DNA of 64,000 nt from Chromohalobacter moromii (GTDB lineage Bacteria; Pseudomonadota; Gammaproteobacteria; Pseudomonadales; Halomonadaceae), in the NCBI RefSeq assembly GCF_023091865.1, contig NZ_JAHXDI010000001.1, positions 806,001 to 870,000 of the forward strand. The letters are read 5' to 3'. A program made the translations under genes and the position numbers. Under the pieces are notes generated by a model. It was given only the letters and a program-made list of their open reading frames with translations, was not told the origin of the DNA and ran no database searches. Positions 57,740 through 64,000 of this stretch are shown in pieces (position 1 is the first letter of the stretch; each line of letters begins with the position of its first letter).

Positions 57740-60223
57740 ATGCCGAGTCCATTAGTGAGGTGCGTCTTGATCGATCCTCTTAACGCCTGGTGGGCACAGC
57801 AATTGGTGCTGTGCGGCTGGGCGTTTGATCCCGAACCGTTGAGTGTGCCGCCCGAGACGGCTCAGGCACGCCTAGCGTTGCTTGACGTGCGCGAACGGGG
57901 TGAACTCGGCTGGCGCTTGGCTGAAGCGTGCATGCCGGGGCAGGGCGAGGCCTTGCGCCAGCTACAGGCACTTGAACTGCTGGCGTTGTCGGGCACCGTC
58001 GGCTGGCTGGACCCTCCCCGCGCCTACGCCTGGGCGGAGTGGATAGCCGCCGATATCCAGGCGCATCATGCCTCGCTGGACGCATGGTTGACGGCGTTGC
58101 GTCACGAGCGGGGACAAATCGACTGGACACAAGACGATGACGGCTTTCTCGAGGCATGCGAAGCATTGTCGCAACTCGAGCGCGAAGCGGCCGGCGTTAC
58201 CTGGGAGGTGCTCGCCGAGTGGTTGTCCGACCGGTCTCCCCAGCTACCGTGGCCGATCGATCAGAATAGCGGAGTATGGCGTCTGCGCGCGGTCTTCGCC
58301 CCTGTGCTGACCGCAACGTGCGATGCACACTTGGACTGGCCGGAGGTGGAGCGCTGGTTGGCTGATGTCTGGCGCATCGACGGGCGCGATGAGTTGATTC
58401 GCATGCTGTTGTGGTTGGGTGGACAAGGGCATCGTTATACATGGGATCTCGATGCCGCGCGCTTGACCTCCCAGGGTGGGAGTGCTCGACATCAATGGTG
58501 GGAATCGCTCGGTGAAGCGCATGACTACGGCCATATGATGCTGACATTCCTCGACAGTGGAGAAACCCTGGAATGGGCGGCGTGGGATTGGCTGCGGTTG
58601 GCGGATCTAGCCTATGCGGGCTGGAACGCAGGCTGGCTCGACGCGCAGGAAGCTGAGGCATTTGCTGCACACGCGGGCGATCTGCTGATGCGCCGGTATC
58701 GCGACTGGACGGCCGTCGCCAAGGCCTACCAGCGTGGGCGTAGCCTTTTCGAGGGGGCCGATCGGCGTGCGGATTTCGCGCGTGATTGGGACGTCTTGTT
58801 GCGTTCACGGTCGAGCCCCTGGCAGATGCCCCTCGAGGCACTGCTAAACGACACGCAGCGCGAGACATCGCGGCAGACAATACGCGGCTGGCGTGCGCCA
58901 GCGTGGCATTGGGTCCTGGCGTTGGCGGCGATGCGTGAACCCGATCTGTTGTACCGACAGGGCATTGATCGTCCCCCGGACTCGCAGCAGCGAGATGAGG
59001 CGCGTCGCTATCTGCGTGACACCTTGGGTCTTGAACCTGCCATGGGGACGGCCGGCCTGGCCAGCTTGTGGCTGCCCGGGCAGGTGCATCATCTCAATCA
59101 ACTGGCCGCCGATGCCGCCCACGGTGCATTGCCCGCGGCGAAAACGCCCTTTGGTCACGCGATGCCGGAGGCTATACGGCTACGCAATGGCCTCAAGCAC
59201 TGCACGCGCCATGCGGCGACGATATTCATGGCGGAGAAATACGCCTTCTATCTGATGATGTGTGCCGACAGCGGCGATTACGATCGGCGCGAGCTCGAGA
59301 CGCTGGCAGAGTCGCTGCGCGGCGTGCTGAGCCGCTTTTATAGTGGCCCCAAGGCGCTGATCGAGGCGTGGGCGGCATGGGAAGCGGCGTTGCCCGAGGC
59401 GGACGAGCCGTCCCTGGTAGCGGAAATCCGTTGGCACCGCGATGATCCCGGAAGCCCCTTCCATTGGCTCGATTGGCACCATGCTACCTGGCTTGAGCCC
59501 GGCGAGCGCTTGTCGTTGCCACGCTTTACGGCCCTGGCGTTGGTGGGGCCTCTCAATGCCCCTGTCTGGAGTGCCCCAGGCCCGGAGGTTGGCAGCGAGC
59601 GCGAGGAACTGCGCGAATGGCTCGATAGTCATTATGGGTTGTTGTCGGCGGAGGCGCTCAAGGCGTTCCTAGGGTTCTTGATCGAGGCGGGTGATCGTCA
59701 GGAATATCAGATCAACTATGCGCCTTACACGCTCAATGCCGCGCGCTTGCGTGAGGAAGTCGCGATCATCGAGTCCGGCGAGTGCAGCGAGGATGATCGC
59801 AATCATCTACTGCGCTTGCGGCGCGTCGAGAACAACGTCTCGGGGTGCAACGAGTACGACATGGCCGCCTGGGATGTGGCGCAGGCCGTCGATCTTGCCA
59901 TTGCCGGACGACAGATGGACTGGCTGTCGGCGGTGGAATTCGACACCCTGGTGGATCGTGCCGCTCATTTGGCGCAATCGCACTATGCGAGTTGGTACGA
60001 TTACGCCCGAGGGCTTTATGCGGGTTTTTCCTTCTTCATGGGCGAGACCGATGAGCGTGAGGCGTTTCTGCAGGGATTCGGCGAGGCATTGACCGCTTGG
60101 TTGACGGCCGCACCGCCACTGTCCGGTGGCTGGGCGAGTCTCGATTTCCCGGGCGCTCCCGCACGTCACTGGGCACCTCTGCATATCGATACCCTACCGG
60201 GCGATGCGCGGACGCTGCATTGA
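57740..60223 (+). CDS. Large four-fold repeat protein, DUF1266-like
   Basis: 827 residues, no signal peptide or membrane segment, rich in Trp and Ala. Two clear DUF1266-like modules are visible: AAWDWLRLADLAYAGWNAGWLD (about 280-301) through YRDWTAVAKAYQRGRSLFEG (about 320-339), and AAWDVAQAVDLAIAGRQMDWLS (about 709-730) through YASWYDYARGLYAGFSFFMG (about 749-768). A weaker copy sits at about 70-125 (VGWLDPPRAYAWAEW) and another at about 490-547 (RRELETLAESL...RFYSG). The anchors fall near residues 89, 299, 513 and 728, a 210-215 residue period. Function unknown. ATG 57740 lacks a ribosome site; TTG 57767 after GAGGTG is a real alternative. A weak terminator follows at 60270. Confidence 0.75.
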   Translation: MPSPLVRCVLIDPLNAWWAQQLVLCGWAFDPEPLSVPPETAQARLALLDVRERGELGWRLAEACMPGQGEALRQLQALELLALSGTVGWLDPPRAYAWAEWIAADIQAHHASLDAWLTALRHERGQIDWTQDDDGFLEACEALSQLEREAAGVTWEVLAEWLSDRSPQLPWPIDQNSGVWRLRAVFAPVLTATCDAHLDWPEVERWLADVWRIDGRDELIRMLLWLGGQGHRYTWDLDAARLTSQGGSARHQWWESLGEAHDYGHMMLTFLDSGETLEWAAWDWLRLADLAYAGWNAGWLDAQEAEAFAAHAGDLLMRRYRDWTAVAKAYQRGRSLFEGADRRADFARDWDVLLRSRSSPWQMPLEALLNDTQRETSRQTIRGWRAPAWHWVLALAAMREPDLLYRQGIDRPPDSQQRDEARRYLRDTLGLEPAMGTAGLASLWLPGQVHHLNQLAADAAHGALPAAKTPFGHAMPEAIRLRNGLKHCTRHAATIFMAEKYAFYLMMCADSGDYDRRELETLAESLRGVLSRFYSGPKALIEAWAAWEAALPEADEPSLVAEIRWHRDDPGSPFHWLDWHHATWLEPGERLSLPRFTALALVGPLNAPVWSAPGPEVGSEREELREWLDSHYGLLSAEALKAFLGFLIEAGDRQEYQINYAPYTLNAARLREEVAIIESGECSEDDRNHLLRLRRVENNVSGCNEYDMAAWDVAQAVDLAIAGRQMDWLSAVEFDTLVDRAAHLAQSHYASWYDYARGLYAGFSFFMGETDEREAFLQGFGEALTAWLTAAPPLSGGWASLDFPGAPARHWAPLHIDTLPGDARTLH

Positions 60224-60269
60224 TCGGGCAGGGCGCCGGGATGAAGCATTTCGTATCCCGTTTCCGAGG

Positions 60270-60296
60270 ACTCTCGTCAAAAGGCGGGAGTTTCTT
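60270..60296 (+). terminator. Possible terminator after the DUF1266-like gene
   Basis: Seven-base stem ACTCTCG / CGGGAGT (one T-G pair) with an eight-base loop and TTCTTT after it. The rest of the 285-base gap to the lipoprotein gene holds only a short inverted repeat (GGTGGC/GCCACC near 60375-60400). Confidence 0.4.
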
Positions 60297-60508
60297 TATC
60301 ATCGTGTCGGTCTTGATGCCCTCCAGCGGGCACATGGCATGTTAACGAGTCGAGTTTAGGCCGCTCTGGCGGTGGCACCTGCGACGCGCGCCACCACCAC
60401 AGCGACCCCCTCGCCAGGTAGTGCCTAGTAAGGCAGGGCAGCGTCTTGCATTCATACAAGCGCCCCGAGGCATCCGCGAGGTTGAATACGTGTGATGAGG
60501 TCGCTTGG

Positions 60509-61129
60509 ATGCTTCGAACCATGGCATTGGGATGGGTATTGGCTGCTCTGTTGAGTGGCTGTGCCACGCAAAGCCCGCAATATAGCGCTCCACAATCGTC
60601 TTCCCTGTCCGCGGCCGCCAAGGCCGGTGAAGGCGCTCTGTCTGATGCAAGTCGCGAATCTCCGTTGGCCACCTTTCGCGCCAGCGACGTTCAGCGGGCG
60701 TTGGTATCGCCGGTGCGTATTCGCAAGGCACTACTATCCGAACATCAGCGCTGGGTGGGGACTCCGTACCGTCTCGGTGGGACCACGCAGCGTGGCATCG
60801 ATTGCTCGGCGTTGATGCAGCATGTCTATCGCGATGCGTTCCATATCGCGTTGCCGCGTACCACCGGGCAACAAATGCAAGAGGGGCGTCGGGTTCAGCG
60901 CAGCGAGCTTGAAGCCGGCGACTTGGTCTTCTTCCATTCTCCCGGCCCGTACAACCATGTCGGCGTCTATGTCGACGACGGTTATTTTCTGCATGCTTCG
61001 ACGTCACAGGGCGTCAAGTTATCACGCCTCGACAATGTCTACTGGAATCGTCACTACTGGCAGTCACGGCGGCCCATGGACAGAACTCAGTTGGCGGCGC
61101 GTATTGATCGCCAGCCCCACGAAGGGTGA
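60509..61129 (+). CDS. NlpC/P60 family lipoprotein, Spr-like
   Basis: 206 residues. Lipobox LLSGC gives a lipidated Cys18 after MLRTMALGWVLAA. The peptidase domain (about 75-190) has catalytic Cys99 in GIDCSALMQHVYR and His150 in YNHVGVYV, with His162 (FLHAST) as the third polar residue; TPYRLGG precedes the Cys. Such murein hydrolases (Spr/MepS, NlpC) cut peptide cross-links in the cell wall. GAGG lies eight bases before ATG 60509. The Asp next to Cys matches the DCS signature. Substrate bond is inferred. Confidence 0.88.
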   Translation: MLRTMALGWVLAALLSGCATQSPQYSAPQSSSLSAAAKAGEGALSDASRESPLATFRASDVQRALVSPVRIRKALLSEHQRWVGTPYRLGGTTQRGIDCSALMQHVYRDAFHIALPRTTGQQMQEGRRVQRSELEAGDLVFFHSPGPYNHVGVYVDDGYFLHASTSQGVKLSRLDNVYWNRHYWQSRRPMDRTQLAARIDRQPHEG

Positions 61130-61182
61130 GTGGCTCACAGGTTTCGGCATGCCAGATCGATAGGCTCCTCGTGTCTCGTTTA

Positions 61183-61188
61183 TATAAT
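61183..61188 (+). promoter_or_regulatory. -10 element of the MFS gene
   Basis: A perfect TATAAT, 41 bases before the chosen start codon; no good -35 at 17 bases, so strength is uncertain. Confidence 0.4.
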
Positions 61189-61229
61189 GCTGCGTCCGGC
61201 GAAAGCATGATGCACTCATGGAGGGCGTC

Positions 61230-62432
61230 ATGATCGAGCCGCGTACCCGCGCCTGGTGGCGCGCAACCCTGGCACTGTGCCTAGGATCCTTTTCCGTCTT
61301 CATCAATTTGTACGTTGCACAGCCATTACTGCCGGCCATTCGCGAGAGTTTCGATGTCTCGACACTGGCGGCGGGGAGTGCGATGTCGGTGAGCATGTTG
61401 ACGCTGGCACTGTCGCTGCTGTTTTACGGACCGCTGTCCGATGCCATCGGCCGAGCCGCGATCATGCGTGTCACGTTGGTACTCGCCAGCCTCTGCACCT
61501 TGACCATGGCATTTGCACCTAACTTCGCGAGTCTACTGGCCTTACGTGCCTTGCAGGGGTTCCTGCTGGGCGGGTTGCCTGCAGTGGCAATCGCCTGGAT
61601 GGGCGATGAATTCAACAAGCCGGCGCTTTTGCTGGCCGTGGGGCTCTATATCAGCGGTAACACGCTGGGGGGAATCGGCGGACGCGTTATCGGCGGTACG
61701 GTCGCCGAACATTGGGGGTGGCATAGTAGTTTCGTGGCGATCGCGTGCCTGAGCCTGGCATGCACTTGGGTCTTCTGGCGCGCCTTGCCGCCTGCTCGAC
61801 AGTTCCGCCCTTCGCCGTTGCGCGTGGGCCAGGCCGCGCGAGACATGCAGGGGCATTTGCGCGATCCTCGGTTGATTGCCGCCTACCTGATCGGCGGGTT
61901 CAACTTTTTCATCTTCATCAATCAATACAGCTATGTGACGTTTCGGCTTAGCGAGGCGCCGTTTTCCCTCACTTCGCAATGGTTGGGCCTGATCTTCCTG
62001 ACCTATCTCGGCGGTACTGTGGGCTCGGCGCTCTCCGGGCGTATCGCGCAGCTTTTGTCACAGCCGGCCTGCATGATGCTGGGCATCGGTATCTTGATGA
62101 GCGGCTCGTTACTCACATGGATGCCTTCCTTGGTCACGATCATCGTGGGGCTGACGATCAATGCCGTGGGGTTCTTCCTGGCGCATTCGATGGCCTCGAG
62201 CTGGGTGGGACGGCACGCACGGCGCGCCCGGGGCAGTGCTTCGTCGCTGTATCTGGTGTTCTACTACCTGGGCGCCAGCCTCGGTGGTTTCTATCTGGAA
62301 CCGTTCTGGGCGCGCTGGCAGTGGAGCGGCGTGATCGCTGCCTCGCTGCTGGTGTTGTTGGGAACCTTCAGCGTGGCGGCTTGGTTGTGGCGTCGCGAGC
62401 GACGCATCGTCGACATGCCAGCGGCGACCTGA
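61230..62432 (+). CDS. MFS transporter, YnfM-like
   Basis: 400 residues with twelve membrane segments. MFS signatures are present: LSDAIGRAAIMR between segments 2 and 3 and RALQGFLLGGLPAVAIAWMGDEF, close to the YnfM/YdhP-type drug efflux branch. NLYVAQPLLPAI opens the first segment. The substrate is unknown; arabinose-type or drug efflux are possible. ATG 61230 follows GGAGGGCG. Lone gene, convergent with msrA. Confidence 0.82.
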   Translation: MIEPRTRAWWRATLALCLGSFSVFINLYVAQPLLPAIRESFDVSTLAAGSAMSVSMLTLALSLLFYGPLSDAIGRAAIMRVTLVLASLCTLTMAFAPNFASLLALRALQGFLLGGLPAVAIAWMGDEFNKPALLLAVGLYISGNTLGGIGGRVIGGTVAEHWGWHSSFVAIACLSLACTWVFWRALPPARQFRPSPLRVGQAARDMQGHLRDPRLIAAYLIGGFNFFIFINQYSYVTFRLSEAPFSLTSQWLGLIFLTYLGGTVGSALSGRIAQLLSQPACMMLGIGILMSGSLLTWMPSLVTIIVGLTINAVGFFLAHSMASSWVGRHARRARGSASSLYLVFYYLGASLGGFYLEPFWARWQWSGVIAASLLVLLGTFSVAAWLWRRERRIVDMPAAT

Positions 62433-62442
62433 GCGCTTACTC

Positions 62443-63045
62443 TCAAGGCTTGCCAGCGTCATCGCCCCATACGGCCTCGAGGCGGTCGTCCCGACCGCAA
62501 CCGGCACGGTAGAAGCGGTAGCGCACGGGGTTTTTCTTGTAGAAATTCTGATGGTATTCCTCGGCGTCCCAGAAGGGCGCCTTCGCTTCGATGCGCGTCT
62601 TGACGTCGCGCTCGAAGCGCGTTTCCACGGCCTCCTTGGAGGCTTCAGCGAGGCGTCGCTGATGTTGGTCGAGGGGGAAGATGGCGCTACGGTATTGGCT
62701 ACCGACATCGCAGAATTGGCGCCCCTCGGCGAAGGGATCGATATTGTGCCAGAACACGTCGAGCAGCGTGTCGTAGCCGACGACCTCATCATCGTAGACG
62801 ACCTTGACCGCCTCGGCATGGCCGGTATTGCCGCTGCTGACTTGTTCGTAGGTGGGACGCTCACTATCACCGCCGATGTAACCGGAGGTTGTCGAGACGA
62901 CGCCCTCGAGTTTGTCGTAAGGCGGCTCCATGCACCAGAAACAGCCGCCGGCAAATATGGCCTCGCGCTGAGCTGCATGCGCCTGGGAGATGGGAACGGA
63001 TGCAAGCGTTGCGAGTAGGGCTAATGCCAGCACGGGAAAGCGCAT
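62443..63045 (-). CDS. msrA: Peptide methionine sulfoxide reductase MsrA, exported
   Basis: 200 residues. Signal peptide MRFPVLALALLATLASVPIS ending near AHAA, then the MsrA core with the catalytic Cys35 in GGCFWCMEPPYD, GYIGGD, HAEAVKV and the GSQYRSAIF block. It reduces methionine-S-sulfoxide, here apparently in the periplasm, an uncommon but known location. ATG 63045 after GGAGATTCCC is chosen; a longer reading removes the signal-like start. A C-terminal Cys (YRAGCGRDD) may be the resolving residue. Confidence 0.9.
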   Translation of the reverse strand: MRFPVLALALLATLASVPISQAHAAQREAIFAGGCFWCMEPPYDKLEGVVSTTSGYIGGDSERPTYEQVSSGNTGHAEAVKVVYDDEVVGYDTLLDVFWHNIDPFAEGRQFCDVGSQYRSAIFPLDQHQRRLAEASKEAVETRFERDVKTRIEAKAPFWDAEEYHQNFYKKNPVRYRFYRAGCGRDDRLEAVWGDDAGKP

Positions 63046-63131
63046 CGGGAATCTCCTGAGCGTTGGGTTAGTGGGCCACGCTGATACGATGAACATACAT
63101 CAAGTCTACTCGAAAAATAGCGGGAGCCCGA

Positions 63132-63806
63132 ATGCTGGATAAATGGACGAATGCCTGGGTCGCGCCGGTGCTGACGCGTTGCACCACTGGCTTGGGACGT
63201 CGCGGCGTGACACCGACACAACTGACGGTGGGCGGTTTTGCAATCGGCCTGCTGGCGCTGCCGTTATTGGCCTATCAAGCCTATGGTCTGGCGTTGGTAG
63301 CGATTGTCCTCAATCGCGTGTGTGACGGCCTGGACGGCGCTTTGGCGCGTCATCAACAACGTCAAAGCGATGCCGGCGGTTTTCTCGATATTGTTCTGGA
63401 TTTCGTCTTCTATGCCGCCGTGGTATTGGGATTCGCGCTTGCCGACCCGGCTCAAAACGCCTTGCCCGCAGCCTTTTTGCTCTTCGCGTTCATGGGAACA
63501 GGCGCATCGTTTCTGGCCTTTGCGATCGCCGCGGCACACCATGACTTGGAGCGTCCGCACTTTGAGCACAAGGCGTTTTACTACCTGGATGGGTTGACCG
63601 AGGGCACCGAGACGATCATTGCTTTCGTCGTGTTCTGCTTGTGGCCGGCATATTTTCCCTGGTGGGCGGTCTGCTTCGCGTTGGCCTGCCTGCTCACGAC
63701 AGCGACGCGCGTTGTGGGAGGCTATCGTGCCTTGGCCAAGGCTGAAGCGACATCCGAGGGGACGTTCGATAAAGGCGTTGATTCATCGAAAGGCGAGCTA
63801 AGATAG
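63132..63806 (+). CDS. CDP-alcohol phosphatidyltransferase
   Basis: 224 residues with about six membrane segments. The full signature DGx2ARx8Gx3Dx3D is present in DGALARHQQRQSDAGGFLDI and the two bases of the metal site after it (IVLD). It transfers a phosphatidyl group from CDP-diacylglycerol to an alcohol in the inner membrane. The alcohol cannot be told; homologues annotated as phosphatidylglycerophosphate-, serine- or inositol-type are all possible. GGGAG precedes ATG. Confidence 0.85.
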   Translation: MLDKWTNAWVAPVLTRCTTGLGRRGVTPTQLTVGGFAIGLLALPLLAYQAYGLALVAIVLNRVCDGLDGALARHQQRQSDAGGFLDIVLDFVFYAAVVLGFALADPAQNALPAAFLLFAFMGTGASFLAFAIAAAHHDLERPHFEHKAFYYLDGLTEGTETIIAFVVFCLWPAYFPWWAVCFALACLLTTATRVVGGYRALAKAEATSEGTFDKGVDSSKGELR

Positions 63807-63822
63807 GCGGGGGCCGTACATG

Positions 63823-63850
63823 AAACGGGCGGCTCGCAGGCCGCCCGTTT
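63823..63850. terminator. Bidirectional terminator before slyD
   Basis: Eleven-base stem AAACGGGCGGC / GCCGCCCGTTT with a six-base loop, between convergent genes. Confidence 0.85.
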
Positions 63851-63877
63851 TCACGTCAGGTGTTGCGAAGGAGCGTC

Positions 63878-64000
63878 TTAGTGCTCCTGTTCTTGCTCGC
63901 CTTCACCGTGTACGTGACCGTGTTCGGCTTCTTCTTCGGAAGCTTCACGCACTTCAGCGATCTCGACATCGAAATTCAAGGTCTGACCGGCCAGCGGATG
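63878..64000 (-). CDS. slyD: SlyD-type peptidyl-prolyl isomerase, 3' end only
   Basis: The last 40 codons are visible. [20 protein letters not shown] is the FKBP end of SlyD, and the tail [14 protein letters not shown] carries the His-rich metal-binding type C-terminus, though short. SlyD is a cytoplasmic prolyl isomerase and nickel chaperone. The 5' end lies beyond the window on the right. Confidence 0.88.
   Translation of the reverse strand, partial: HPLAGQTLNFDVEIAEVREASEEEAEHGHVHGEGEQEQEH

Overview
This is a contiguous piece of a high-GC gammaproteobacterial chromosome. It is densely packed with housekeeping genes and shows no insertion sequence, prophage, integrase or CRISPR array. Gene content and order resemble Pseudomonas (fimV-truA-trpF ... 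accD-folC-dedD-cvpA-purF-metZ; queG/nnr-tsaE-ami-mutL-miaA-hfq-hflX-hflK-hflC-hisZ-purA). The proline and GABA utilisation genes and the overall protein character suggest Halomonadaceae, probably Chromohalobacter or a close relative. That assignment is recognition from memory, not a search result.

Layout. 1-4.9 kb: end of sufT, a SanA-like envelope protein, a helical protein, and a DUF3549-rimB-rimK operon for modification of ribosomal protein S6; yqcC lies across a divergent promoter region. 4.9-7.3 kb: ompW with a palindromic operator, then a gtrB-gtrA lipid-linked sugar pair. 7.3-13.6 kb: proline catabolism (putP, putA, a PruR-like AraC regulator). 13.6-14.1 kb: tRNA-Gly(CCC), a broken copy of its 3' half, and a candidate sigma-E-type small RNA. 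14-17 kb: CBS protein, orphan flavin disulfide reductase, two small proteins including a 52-residue Pmp3/YqaE peptide. 17-29 kb: long + strand block from fimV through truA, trpF, trpB, trpA, accD, folC, dedD, cvpA and purF to metZ. 29-32 kb: rsgA, orn, queG. 32-45 kb: nnr, tsaE, ami, mutL, miaA, hfq, hflX, hflK, hflC, hisZ, purA. 45-55 kb: a sodium/solute symporter, a GtrII-type glucosyltransferase, opgG-opgH, a GlsB-like protein and an acyltransferase. 55-64 kb: gabD-gabT, a large four-fold repeat protein of the DUF1266 type, an NlpC/P60 lipoprotein, an MFS transporter, periplasmic msrA, a CDP-alcohol phosphatidyltransferase and the 3' end of slyD.

How the parts work together. Several groups act on the envelope: OpgG/OpgH with a possible OpgC-like acyltransferase; GtrA/GtrB, which could supply lipid-linked sugar to the distant GtrII-like protein; FimV, the amidase, the NlpC/P60 lipoprotein and OmpW. 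Proline and GABA catabolism would feed glutamate and succinate into central metabolism. The most interesting unexplained items are the DUF1266-like protein with about 210-residue periodicity (57.7-60.2 kb), the candidate sigma-E-dependent small RNA at about 13.96-14.05 kb, the decayed tRNA-Gly fragment beside the intact gene, the twin palindromes over the ompW promoter, and a repeat cassette at the end of the hfl operon.

Start codons were moved inward from the longest possible reading where a Shine-Dalgarno sequence clearly favoured an internal start.
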